Shown here piece after piece: positions 46,076 to 56,872 of a stretch of 64,000 bases of DNA (positions are counted from its first letter, which is position 1; each line of letters starts with the position of its first letter). The position numbers and the translations under genes are program-made. This DNA comes from Ophioderma brevispina. Taxonomy: Eukaryota; Echinodermata; Ophiuroidea; Amphilepidida; Ophiodermatidae. The DNA lies in the NCBI GenBank assembly GCA_023653785.1, contig JAMKCH010005400.1, positions 1 to 64,000 on the forward strand, in the 5' to 3' direction. The notes under the pieces were generated by a model. It saw only the letters and a list, made by a program, of their open reading frames with translations, was not told the DNA's origin and did not search any database.

Positions 46076-47252
46076 AATAGATCAGTTGGAAAACTCTCGA
46101 CACTAAAATCATGCTATACAAGTTCATTCCTTCGGCGGAATGATAGAGTACAAATAAATTGAGACAAGAAATAATGTGGGTTTTTTTCTGTGCAAAAATA
46201 TGTCAGAACAATCCCTATTTTCGCTCAATTTTTCAAATTAGATAATCCATTAACGATCGAAAACAATTAAAAACTTCGTGGATGTTTGCTTTGAAACTTC
46301 TGCCAGCATATTAGTTTCGTATGTATTGGCAAACGATTTTGTCACCAGTTTTTGTTATGCCTTTTTGAAATAATCATCTGTCTCTTCTGTCTGTCTGTCT
46401 TTCTGTCTGTCTCTCTCCCTCTCAGTTTTCTCTCTCTGTCCCTCTCTGAATGTTGGCAACACTTCAGAGAATAAAAACTTTATAGTGTCATCAATTGAGA
46501 CAAATTGGTGAAATACCTGGCTCGCGTTCAAAATCTGTCTTGGAGTTTTGAAATCTCTCTCTCTCTCTCTCCCCTGTTACGGATATTCTGCTTCGCTGTT
46601 AAACTTTCTAATCACAATTAAAAGTACAATTGTAAGATAATAGATAAAAGATTGTATTTTATGATGGAATTAAAGGAAATGGTACACATTAAGAGACAAT
46701 TAACGTCTAGATATGTTTCAAAATGATAATGGTCTCCTTTGCCAAACCTTTTCCGTTGAGCACTTTGGATGGAACTACATTTCGCAGTAATATTTTTTCT
46801 GTGGAGTATTACTATTTATTATAGAACCTATAGTGTTGTTCCAATTCTGTTGCATCTCTCATGCACGTCGTTTTTAATACCATTTGCTACATTAAGTACA
46901 TAAATTGCAAATTGGGATCAGTTCTATTCATTTTGGCACTTTTTGTCACTAGAAATTCATGTGACAACCAGTGCAAAAATTGTATTGGAAGAATTGCATT
47001 GTGGGAAGAACACTATACTCCTCTTGGCTACATTATTACATGGTACGTTAGATTAGTTAGATAAAGGTTGATACATGAATACTTAATTGTTTAACTATGT
47101 TATTTAAACGAAGGTCATATCTACGCACGAATACTAAGGCAAGTGGGTAGGACGCCAAACAAAATGCAAACACAGGAACAACTAGGAACAACACGGGCCA
47201 ATAATTGTGATTGTTCTTCCTCGGTTTTGATCACTTTTCGATATGGTGCTCG
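46076..47252. other. Intergenic DNA with CT microsatellites
   Basis: CTGT/CTCT-rich stretches at 46378-46446 and 46552-46571. No gene recognised. Confidence 0.45.
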
Positions 47253-47487
47253 AATATGATTTCCTCTATTCTAGTCTCGTTCTACGTGATGATATCAACA
47301 CCCGGGGGTAATCTGTCAGTGTTGGCTCAGGTTATAGGGTTACTTAATTAAATAATGTTGGATCAGTTTATAGGGGTAATAAATAAAGCCTACCAAAATA
47401 ACTTATTAGCCAAAATTGTTTACGTCCATATGGAACAGTTTGTAGTTAACTTTATGGAATGCACATTTTTATTACACATTTTGCTGT

Positions 47488-47801
47488 ATTCCTAACGCCC
47501 CTAGAGGAAATCTGACAATCACCGCAAAAAGTGAGGTAGCGGTATTTTTTTCTCAGATCTAGGAGCAATTTCCTACTAACTCAAGGCAGGTGTCCGCTCC
47601 GTGATTTTTTGTCAGGTGCGTTTTGAAGCACTTAAGGCACGTTAGAGATATCCCTAAAGGAAAATCTGACAATCACCGCAAAAAGTGAGGTAGCGGTATT
47701 TTTTTCTCAGATCTAGGAGCAATTTCCCACTAATCCAAGGCAGGGGTCTGCTCCGTGATTTTTTGTCAGGTGCATTTTGAAGCAGTTAAGGGATGTTAGG
47801 G
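47488..47801 (+). mobile_element. Tandem dimer of K-family repeat
   Basis: Two head-to-tail units of about 150 bases, each with AAATCTGACAATCACCGC, AAAAAGTGAGGTAGCGG, AGATCTAGGAGCAATTTCC and GCTCCGTGATTTTTTGTCAG. The dimer right end is AAGGGATGTTAGGGA. Confidence 0.8.
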
Positions 47802-47938
47802 AGTTATAAACAGTTTGACCCTTATTCTCACAGCATTTTAGCGTGGCATTTTAGCGAAAAATATCTTATTTTCACAAACACGCGTCTAACTTTAAATGTG
47901 GTATTGAAGCCGAGTTTTGTTATTTTAGTTACAGAAAT

Positions 47939-48290
47939 TTAAAGGTGCAACGAGAGATTTCACATATCATGTGTCCCTAAAAATTCAAAAGTACTGATTT
48001 TTGCCCTGATGTAAAACTTTCCATCAAAAATATCCCCATCTGAAAGCATTAAGTTGAGAAATATTTCTTTGGTACAAAAACTGTGAAATATCTAATTTCG
48101 TATAGGAGCAAATACGAAATTCAGCCTATGTTTTACATAGAAATAAGCAAATCAAAATCGCCTTTTTCACTCATTTAAGACATTTGTTTTGCTAAATACA
48201 AGGTAAGAATCTATTGAGTGTCTAATCTATATGAAATTACTATTATGACACAATTTTTGGGTGCCTCAAAATCTCTCGTTGCACCTCTAA
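47939..48290 (+). mobile_element. TTAA-type MITE family B (in duplication copy 1)
   Basis: TTAAAGGTGCAACGAGAGAT at the left, ATCTCTCGTTGCACCTCTAA at the right, so about 20-base inverted ends with TTAA on one side and CTAA on the other. 352 bases, non-coding. Confidence 0.8.
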
Positions 48291-48770
48291 CCTCAAGCAA
48301 AATCGTTGTAATTATAATCACTATCATCATAAACACCACCGGCACCGACAACATCAAAAGCATTAGATCATATAATTTTTCTTCTCATTAACCAAATGTT
48401 TATTTTAATATTTTTACCATAATACCGGGTTCCCCCCCCCCAAAAAAAAGTTCCATAAAGAGTTAAATTTCAAATCCCAATTAAAAGGAATTGGAAATAT
48501 ATTGTCTTCATTTGATTACGTAATCAATATAGTCTCTTCTGGTAACAACGGCAGCTCTTGATATTCGTCTCTCGTAAAAGAAAAATATCTAAGATAGGGA
48601 ACTGAACATTGCCAGAGTCCTAGAGAAAAGATACGTTATGAATTCCGAATAAAACTGTTAATGCATTTTAAATGATCTTATTTTTCTACATGTAATCTTT
48701 GTTGGGACACCTTGTACAATACACCCACAAAATGTCCCACCAAATTGCTCTAAAATCATAAAAAATTAAC

Positions 48771-48920
48771 ACTTAACTGCGTAAGGGGGGGGGGTTCCTA
48801 GGTACCCAACTTTAGTTTTTCAGCCGGCGATTTTTAACGCTGCAATATATTTGGTTTATATTTTTTGTATTTGTCTAACTTTTAGTTGCGCTTGCATTGG
48901 TTTTTTTTTTTTTTTTTTTT
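48771..48920. other. Spacer between duplication copies
   Basis: Contains a G run (48785-48794) and a T run of about 23 (48899-48920) that directly abuts copy 2. Confidence 0.7.
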
Positions 48921-49155
48921 AATATGATTTCCTCTATTCTAGTCTCGTTCTACGTGATGATATCAACACCCGGGGGTAATCTGTCAGTGTTGGCTCAGGT
49001 TATAGGGTTACTTAATTAAATAATGTTGGATCAGTTTATAGGGGTAATAAATAAAGCCTACCAAAATAACTTATTAGCCAAAATTGTTTACGTCCATATG
49101 GAACAGTTTGTAGTTAACTTTATGGAATGCACATTTTTATTACACATTTTGCTGT

Positions 49156-49469
49156 ATTCCTAACGCCCCTAGAGGAAATCTGACAATCACCGCAAAAAGT
49201 GAGGTAGCGGTATTTTTTTCTCAGATCTAGGAGCAATTTCCTACTAACTCAAGGCAGGTGTCCGCTCCGTGATTTTTTGTCAGGTGCGTTTTGAAGCACT
49301 TAAGGCACGTTAGAGATATCCCTAAAGGAAAATCTGACAATCACCGCAAAAAGTGAGGTAGCGGCATTTTTGTTGTCAGATCTAGGAGCAATTTCCCACT
49401 AATCCAAGGCAGGGGTCTGCTCCGTGATTTTTTGTCAGGTGCATTTTGAAGCAGTTAAGGGATGTTAGG
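49156..49469 (+). mobile_element. Tandem dimer of K-family repeat (duplication copy 2)
   Basis: Same two-unit arrangement as at 47488. The second unit reads GGCATTTTTGTTGTCAGATC where copy 1 has a T run, one of the clearest differences between the duplicates. Confidence 0.8.
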
Positions 49470-49638
49470 GAGTTATAAACAGTTTGACCCTTATTCTCAC
49501 ATCATTTTAGCGTGGTTTGAGCAAAACCACGTGTTTATCTTTGCGAAAAATATCTTATTTTCACAAACACGCGTCTAACTTTAAATGTGGTATTGAAGCC
49601 GAGTTTTGTTATTTTAGTTACAGAAATTTCCGGTAAAT

Positions 49639-49990
49639 TTAAAGGTGCAACGAGAGATTTCACATATCATGTGTCCCTAAAAATTCAAAAGTACTGATTT
49701 TTGCCCTGATGTAAAACTTTCCATCAAAAATATCCCCATCTGAAAGCATTAAGTTGAGAAATATTTCTTTGGTACAAAAACTGTGAAATATCTAATTTCG
49801 TATAGGAGCAAATACGAAATTCAGCCTATGTTTTACATAGAAATAAGCAAATCAAAATCGCCTTTTTCACTCATTTAAGACATTTGTTTTGCTAAATACA
49901 AGGTAAGAATCTATTGAGTGTCTAATCTATATGAAATTACTATTATGACACAATTTTTGGGTGCCTCAAAATCTCTCGTTGCACCTCTAA
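49639..49990 (+). mobile_element. TTAA-type MITE family B (in duplication copy 2)
   Basis: Same element and same ends as at 47939-48290. Confidence 0.8.
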
Positions 49991-50475
49991 CCTCAAGCAA
50001 AATCGTTGTAATTATAATCACTATCATCATAAACACCACCGGCACCGACAACATCAAAAGCATTAGATCATATAATTTTTCTTCTCATTAACCAAATGTT
50101 TATTTTAATATTTTTACCATAATACCGGGTTCCCCCCCCCCCCCAAAAAAAAAAGTTCCATAAAGAGTTAAATTTCAAATCCCAATTAAAAGGAATTGGA
50201 AATATATTGTCTTCATTTGATTACGTAATCAATATAGTCTCTTCTGGTAACAACGGCAGCTCTTGATATTCGTCTCTCGTAAAAGAAAAATATCTAAGAT
50301 AGGGAACTGAACATTGCCAGAGTCCTAGAGAAAAGATACGTTATGAATTCCGAATAAAACTGTTAATGCATTTTAAATGATCTTATTTTTCTACATGTAA
50401 TCTTTGTTGGGACACCTTGTACAATACACCCACAAAATGTCCCACCAAATTGCTCTAAAAACATAAAAAAATTAA

Positions 50476-51025
50476 ACACCACGCCCGAGACATCCCTATC
50501 TCACAATACCAACAGGTATTTAAAGTTCAAAGTTAACAAACTCTTCTTTGATTTCGTTTTTGAATTAATGTGCACCCCCGGTAAAGGGCTTATGATGCTT
50601 TGTGGTAATTTCAGCTCAGATCACGCTATTTCGTTTATGTGCCACTCGTCTATTAAGTGTACACTCCTTGGAACTTTTTGGGGGCACGTTTTCTGCAGGA
50701 AACTCACGTTACTTATTTTACCTCGCCAGACTTGCAATGGGGACATCATAAATGAATTTCGTCGAAATTGGCAGTAGTACTGTTGTTGCTTTTATCGACT
50801 CGAATTTGCATAACTATAAATAGTTATTCCTTGCTGAGAGTTTCTATTACTTTTGGAGATTTTGCGGAGTGTTCTATGTTCGTATGTTTACACATTGAAT
50901 AACTATATCTTATCAAAAACATTGAAGGTCTGCAACTTTGGTATACATTATGGAAACTTGGACACCTGTTTCGTAGAAAGCCGTTACGGCTCATTATTCC
51001 ACTTGCCCAAACAAAAAATATTGAA
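50476..51025 (+). promoter_or_regulatory. Upstream region of the second receptor gene
   Basis: The 550 bases between the duplication and the ATG should hold the promoter or 5' UTR, or the end of an upstream intron (a weak acceptor is TTTTCTGCAG at 50689-50698). Two upstream frames (50568-50777 and 50853-51068) are not recognisable. The second overlaps the start codon and could act as an upstream ORF. Confidence 0.3.
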
Positions 51026-52225
51026 ATGGGAGCTGTTACAGAAGGTATGGCATCGCGGGAAAACTTGAGTAGTTTTCAAACAAATTTCACCCACGTAGAA
51101 GAAGCACCGGTTTATTCTTACAATGAGAGGGTGTTTATAGCTGCTATGTTTGCTCTGATATCATTTTTCGGGACAATCGGGAATTCACTGGTCATTGTTG
51201 CTGTTCTTCTATCTACAAAACTGCGTACTCCGACAAATGTGTTTGTCGTGAACCTTTCTTTTGCCGACCTGTTTGCCAGCTTGTTTTTATCATGGAGTGT
51301 AGTAGCGCTTTTAGGAAAAGATGGATGGCCGCTGTCGAATGCAGAATGGCTTTGCAAAGCAGGGGGATTTGTCTTGTACACATGCACCGGAACAAGTCTG
51401 TTTAATTTGGCCGCAATTGCTATCAATCGCCTTTTACTTGTAACCAAATCTTATCATACATACAAACGAATTTACAGTCCTGTTAACCTTCTTGTAATGG
51501 TGGCATTGACATGGCTTATTTCGTTTTCAGTCATTTTGATATTTCCGCTCTTAGGAATCGGCGGAGTAGGTTACGATGAAGAAGATTTCACGTGTAGCGA
51601 CCTCGACGGACATCCTAAAGCAGAATATTTCCACATGGCTCAAAGTGTTGTATTTTACCCCGTACCTTTCATAACAATTATCGTATGTTACTCAATACTT
51701 TTCACCCACGTGCGGCGTCACATTTCAAAGCAAAGAATGAACAACGTAAGCATGTTTGATTTCCCGGCTCTTTCACGATCGTCAGGATCCTTTAGTCGAG
51801 GCAGCCCTAACCTGACGTCAAACCCAACCCGACCTCATCAAGATGTTCGTAGACCGCTATCACAGGTTATGTGTAGCTCTCAACCAGACACTCCCACAAT
51901 GCGTCAAAAAAGACAGCAAAGACTTGACCAGCAACAATACGCAATTACAAAGAATTTGTTTCTTATTGTATGTGTTTTCGTTCTCTGCTGTTCGCCATAC
52001 TGCATTGCCCTTCTACTTCCGGGCAACGACCATTTTCTTTTATACGGTGGAATATTTATACTCGCAAGTAGCGCGATCAACCCTATCATCTACGGTAGCA
52101 AGCATCCGCATTTTAAAGAAGTGCTGAGCAAAATGCTGAGTTGCGATTACGGAGCCATCCCCGAACCCTCGCGGTTTCTCAAAAAATTATTAAAATCCCA
52201 TTATTTAAAACCTGTCTTAAAGTGA
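51026..52225 (+). CDS. Rhodopsin-family orphan GPCR, moody/Tre1/GPR84/melatonin-receptor-like, single exon
   Basis: This encodes a complete 399-residue seven-helix receptor, predicted in the plasma membrane. Helices are at about 36-61, 71-97, 110-132, 153-177, 203-228, 308-331 and 336-357. Visible class A marks are N53 in GTIGNSLVIV, D81 in NLSFADL, W101-P, C110 with C190, W163, P212/P214 in TM5, and NPIIY at 352-356 followed by GSKHPHFKEVL. Departures are NRL at 134-136 in place of DRY and CCSPYC at 321-326, so C322 stands where the TM6 toggle tryptophan normally sits. An NRx motif, LRTPTNVFVVNLS and NPIIYG recall moody/Tre1, GPR84 and melatonin receptors. The ligand is unknown. N13 and N20 are N-terminal glycosylation sequons. 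The third loop (about 230-305) is Ser/Gln-rich. GAAATGG is a good start context. Met8 is an alternative. Confidence 0.93.
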   Translation: MGAVTEGMASRENLSSFQTNFTHVEEAPVYSYNERVFIAAMFALISFFGTIGNSLVIVAVLLSTKLRTPTNVFVVNLSFADLFASLFLSWSVVALLGKDGWPLSNAEWLCKAGGFVLYTCTGTSLFNLAAIAINRLLLVTKSYHTYKRIYSPVNLLVMVALTWLISFSVILIFPLLGIGGVGYDEEDFTCSDLDGHPKAEYFHMAQSVVFYPVPFITIIVCYSILFTHVRRHISKQRMNNVSMFDFPALSRSSGSFSRGSPNLTSNPTRPHQDVRRPLSQVMCSSQPDTPTMRQKRQQRLDQQQYAITKNLFLIVCVFVLCCSPYCIALLLPGNDHFLLYGGIFILASSAINPIIYGSKHPHFKEVLSKMLSCDYGAIPEPSRFLKKLLKSHYLKPVLK

Positions 52226-52282
52226 CCAGAAATAGTAATTTTGGCCTCACGTGTTATATTTTCACGATGATGAGCACTTGGT

Positions 52283-52468
52283 CCCGGTGTAGAAGTAATT
52301 ACAGTCCTCCGTACTCACAGTCCGGCTACAACGGTAAATGTAAAGAATAGGGCACTCAATTAATTAAATTGACTCTTCACCCAACATTAGTTTCACGCTT
52401 TATTCCGTTGTCGTCTATGGAGCCCGGACTCTGACTCCCGGCGGACTATAATTACTTTCACACCTGGG
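52283..52468 (+). mobile_element. MITE family M, copy 2, in the 3' flank of the second receptor
   Basis: CCCGGTGTAGAAGTAATTAC at the left and ATAATTACTTTCACACCTGG at the right form the inverted ends. The interior AACATTAGTTTCACGCTTTA with TTCCGTTGTCGTCTATGG matches copies 1b and 3. It starts only 57 bases after the receptor stop codon, so it is likely transcribed as 3' UTR. Confidence 0.8.
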
Positions 52469-52744
52469 CTTGGTACAGATATCATCTACGTTTTGTAGTG
52501 GGCATAATGGGTCCACACCAAAATTGTTACTCCGTACTTGTACTTTCGGAACGCAAACTGAAACTTCTTTGAAAACCTCAACTAAGACCATGTTCGATAC
52601 AACAATGGTCAAGTTGGAGAATCTGGGAGGGGGAATGTACAGTGACGGGGAGAACTCACGAGATATTTCTCTTCTGTGTTCCTCTATATGACATTATTCC
52701 ATTTCATTTGCCCGGTGTAAAGAAATTGAGTGTTCCCATGAGAA

Positions 52745-52915
52745 AGTGTCCTAGCTACCATAGCAACATGTACGGAATAAACCGTGACCTTGTATACGAG
52801 GCCATTTGGGTACAGTGCTGAAACAAACGATGCATACAGCACTCAATGGCGAACACAATGGACAAATGGGTAGTAGGACACTCAGTCACGCGGACACGGT
52901 AGTTTATCACACCGG
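52745..52915 (+). repeat. Repeat block N, second copy
   Basis: Reverse match to 14944-15110. It ends in TTTATCACACCGGGT, resembling an M terminus, and contains ACGGAATAAACCG, whose AATAAA (52772) could serve as the receptor poly(A) signal. Confidence 0.6.
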
Positions 52916-53489
52916 GTCTGAAATTCTTAGCAGTTGGAGATGACGTTTATAGTCTGCTCAAACATAATTGCGTCTAAGTTTGAGTCTGATGTCCATAATA
53001 ACAAACAGATGCACAAGTTATGTCATCAGCTTAACTTTGCTGTATACGGGTAAACTAAAAAGAAATTTTGAGACTTATCTCGTGTGAGCTAAATGTCAGT
53101 GAATAGTAGAAAAAGGCTACAACGTCTATCCCTAACCACTTGTAAATCCAAACATTGTATCAAAATGGAGCCATATACATGCACAAGTCGTGGACGATGC
53201 CTGGTACATATAATTAGATAACGAGTTACATAAATGATTACTTACACACTAGAACTCTGGAATGTTAAAAACAGAAGTATTAAATTAAATGTGGTACAAT
53301 TATAAAATCATGTGTACGATTTATTTAAAGTAAGCTGTATTTCAATACTGGTTCACTGGCCGACTGAAAACAACCAATTGAAATTCGAGATTTCTTAATG
53401 TTGTTGCTGATCGGTGGTTTCTATCAGTACTTTTCTGCCCATAATTTCAATTATTGTGGGTCGTGTGTTTCATAGAAAAACACAAATAA
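52916..53489. other. Intergenic DNA, no gene seen
   Basis: Nothing supported. Confidence 0.4.
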
Positions 53490-53996
53490 AAAATAAGCCC
53501 TTCGGAGTTACAACTGCGCATGTCCGACTTTTAAGCCCATGATATAAACCTACATCTGGTGCACGGCGATCCCTACTCTGCTGTACAAATGGAATAGCGG
53601 GCGTCTCCTTGATAGGTAGGTAATTGTTTGTAGATGCAAGAACCCCTTGTGCCCGGGAATTATAGAAATGGTTTACAATTACATCTTAGGTCCTCACCTT
53701 AGCTCAAAATGAACGTTGTCACTACACTCGTCGTCTGCCTGACCTGACTTTCCGGTACTCATCCTGAGCACCATTCTCTTGCCTTTTATTTGGGGAGTTT
53801 CCGTAACCTAACTCATCTGACACACTTATGAATTTGGAATCCTTAATGGAACAACCATGTGATTTATTCCGTGAAGGGTTTCCGAATTCATAAGTGTGTC
53901 AGAAAAAACACTTTATCAGATGGGTCGGGTTACGGAAACTCCCCTTTATTTGACATCAACGACTGCGATGTCTGAACTCCGAAGGGCTTATTGATA
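53490..53996. mobile_element. Element with AATAAGCCCTTCGGAGTT inverted ends
   Basis: AATAAGCCCTTCGGAGTT (53493-53510) is exactly inverted at 53975-53993, followed on both sides by loosely matching sequence (ACTGCGCATG and CGACTGCGATGTC). A hairpin MITE (53792-53944) is nested inside. No target duplication was resolved. Confidence 0.65.
53785..53951. mobile_element. Hairpin MITE (153 bp) with 7-bp target duplication, nested
   Basis: The element 53792-53944 runs from GGGGAGTTTCCGTAACC to its exact inverse GGTTACGGAAACTCCCC. Pairing continues inward through TCTGACACACTTATGAATT and its inverse AATTCATAAGTGTGTCAGA. TTTATTT flanks both sides (53785-53791, 53945-53951). Confidence 0.88.
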
Positions 53997-54260
53997 CTAT
54001 GGCAGCGTCGAATGCTCGAATGCATTGTTTCCGAATTTGGCTACCTTGGCTAAAATTCTGTACGGACACGGACACTCATCGGCACTATCATCACCATAAT
54101 GGCAGATTTTAGTTTCATAAGATCGTATTAATTTTTGCCGTTTACACGGTTTATTATTATATGTATTCTTGTTCAAAAATGTGAAAACCTGGGGTTTTTT
54201 AATCAATTTTATTGCATTCTGGCAAAGAAAATCACTGATAGTGCCCTATACCGGTTGATT

Positions 54261-54299
54261 GGGGGTGGGCGGGTGAGTGGGTGGGTGGGTAGGTGGGTA
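54261..54299 (+). repeat. G-rich tract, quadruplex candidate
   Basis: GGGGGTGGGCGGG, then GTGGGTGGGTGGG and GGTGGG: at least six G-triplets separated by loops of 1-5 bases, on the plus strand. Confidence 0.7.
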
Positions 54300-55192
54300 T
54301 ATAAGTCAAAGTCAGTCCATGGACTCAGACTTTGAATGGAAAAATATCTTACTATTAAGTGGCATACTTGACAAAATTGAAGTTCGTCGGCAGTTAATAT
54401 TTAAGGTGCCGAACTTAATTTAAGGTTTATGTCTACCTCTTGAACAACATATATATATAGTGTTGATGAAGTAAGATCAAAAGAACTTCTTATTTGAATC
54501 TTGGAAACATTTCGATTTCCCTTTCTGTACGTTTGTAATTAAAGGCAGGACATATCGCTATAGCTGCAAATGTTTTGTGTCATATCTTCCTAGTTATCGA
54601 TGCAGCTGCAGAAGGTCTAAACATTCTTCGGAAGTAAATGATTCAAGGTATCAAAAAAATGGCGGAAGTTTAGTAAAGGTTATTTTTTTCCAGAAAATCA
54701 TCAAAAGAGCGATATTTTGCAGTTTTTTGCACATTGTATTCCTTTATTTTCAATACAGCACATGATACAGAACAGAAGTCGATGATTGTTCCCATCTAGA
54801 GAGAAATATCAACGGGTGGTTGTTCTCGTTTATTTTTCAAATTTTCAAAGTGAGTCTGGATTTTTACCCTTCTAACAGGCCAAATATGTACTCCGTAGAA
54901 TTCAGAATTATGTATCTTTCAATTCCAACGAGATGTTTTAAGCCAGTATAATATGCCGTATAGACCAGCAGACAGATCTCGTAGCATTTACAAATAGGCC
55001 GTCGCATCAAAGGGAAAAATACGCTCGGATAAGGGCTTTGGTTACGCATATCGGGGAACTACAACTGATTTCTACATAGATAAACCGTAGATATTATAAC
55101 TTTCAATACTGTGGGGTATGTCAAGTCTAAAAGTTGCACATTTTCTTCAAAATGAATAAAATATCATCTCAATTTCCTTCCCTGAATAGTGG
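54300..55192. other. Intergenic AT-rich DNA, no gene seen
   Basis: Nothing supported. Confidence 0.4.
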
Positions 55193-56872
55193 TGACTAGT
55201 GGATGTACATCATAATACATTGACTACAGCAAATAATATATTTATATAATTAATATTCATGAAGCTGTCCGGTATGGACAGGACAAAGCACTGCGGATTC
55301 CTTTTTATCTAGACGATCAGTGCCATTTTTGTTACCGCCCTTGCAGTTGAAATGATTTCAGATGTTATCCCCACCCCGATTTCAATCAAGCTATTTTGGC
55401 ACAAAATACCTATCCTCGTTTACGAATAAATAAACCAATTGAGTGCGCCCCCACACACACTAGGGCCATTCTTCAAAAAAGTAAACCTTTTTGATAAAAA
55501 TGAAGTTAATGGTATTGCAGATTTCTTTACATTATCATGTTAACCATCCTTCCAAGTTTCCTGCATGATATTTTTAAACAATATGTTCAACTCAAACGCT
55601 CTCATTTGCATAAATGAATGTGTTTAATATTTTGGGATAAAAAAGTGCGATTATTACACCATTTTGCTTCTTTAGTTTTATAATGAATAGCTATTAATTT
55701 ATGTTTGAAATACTGCCTAAAGTATTACGCGGACTTCAATTTTCAAAATTATGTTGAAAAATTACAACTTTAAAGGAAATAGACAAGTAATTAACAAAAA
55801 AAATTAATTGACTTTGGTATGTCACACACGTGACCAAAAAGACAAAGAAGTTTTTATTACTAGAAAACCACTGTCTCAGTAATGTTCACATTTCATGTCA
55901 AAAGCCAGTTTATATGTACCTTATGTTATACAAAATAAATGGTTTAGATCTTTCTCCTTTCAAAAGTTATTGATGTGCTAAGTACTGTCACACACGTGAC
56001 CGGCACTCGCCATTTTAGTATTGAAGGACATAAATTTTGGTCATGTTGAAGAAGGTAGCAGTGTTAACTTTTATTATCAGTTAAATATGAATATGATCAG
56101 TTTAAACAAGAAAAACAACAATTAATTTTAATTAAAGACTTAGTCTAAACTTGGTTTCCATGCGTCTTTTGAGAGTTTGGGGTGAAGTTGCCAAATGTTA
56201 GCAGACTTGCACTATTTCAACACAGGAAATCTGCTCCTAGGAGTAGCAGTGCTCTTTGCAAGCTATTACTAATGCCATTGTACGGAAAGTGCTTTTGAAA
56301 TAGTTGAGAAAAAAATTATGGAAATACACAATGATTTATTACAACTTAATTTTGGTGACACATTAAACAAATGGTCACCAATTTGTGTTATAAGTCAATG
56401 GAGATGTCACACACGTAACCACCAATGAACGGACTTAGTGATATACATTTGTTAATTACAAGTAAGTTTGCTTGTTACTTTTATTACCAACATTGTTGTA
56501 AGGACAAAATACCAATGCTTTAAAATATAAAGATAGAATGTGAGTACCTTAAAAATCACAGGAATTGTGGCTCGTTGAAGTTGGAATTCTAAAAACACTT
56601 TTTGTCTGAGCGTACAAACGTGACCGAACTTTATGTGTCCCTCATGACAAAATAACCAAAGCTGGTGAAATGGAAACAGATTTTTGGTTAGGTTTGAGTC
56701 TAAAGATTATTCATTCTACCAAAAGTAATAACAGAAGTGGTTATAGTGGCAAAACAGATTGGGTTGAAAATCAAAATTACCCATTTTTGGTCACAAACGT
56801 GACCGAAGACAGGTTGCGCCCCACTAAAGGATGTACACCATGATGCACTGACTCTAACAAATGATGCCCTAT
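55193..56872. repeat. Region bounded by direct repeats with five CACGTG-type motifs
   Basis: A 45-base direct repeat (GTGGATGTACATCATAATAC at 55198 and AAGGATGTACACCATGATGC at 56826, then similar GACT...CAAAT) bounds about 1.6 kb. Within it GTCACACACGTGACC or a close variant occurs at 55821-55835, 55987-56001, 56406-56420, 56612-56625 and 56790-56804. The motif is itself an interrupted palindrome (GTCAC and GTGAC). The rest is AT-rich with no open frame of note. It could be a transposon of unknown type or a decayed tandem array. Confidence 0.55.

Larger units (their letters stand above)
47253..48770 (+). repeat. 1.5-kb direct duplication, copy 1
   Basis: Nearly identical to 48921-50475, starting AATATGATTTCCTCTATTCT and ending near TTGCTCTAAAATCATAAAAA. 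It contains two K units (47488-47638, 47639-47801) and a family B TTAA element (47939-48290). Copy 1 lacks two short segments found in copy 2 (near 49513 and 49627). Confidence 0.95.
48921..50475 (+). repeat. 1.5-kb direct duplication, copy 2
   Basis: The second copy of the 47253-48770 unit, with matching K dimer (49156-49469) and family B element (49639-49990). It differs by two small insertions, a longer C run (50132-50145) and scattered substitutions. It ends about 550 bases upstream of the receptor gene at 51026. Confidence 0.95.
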
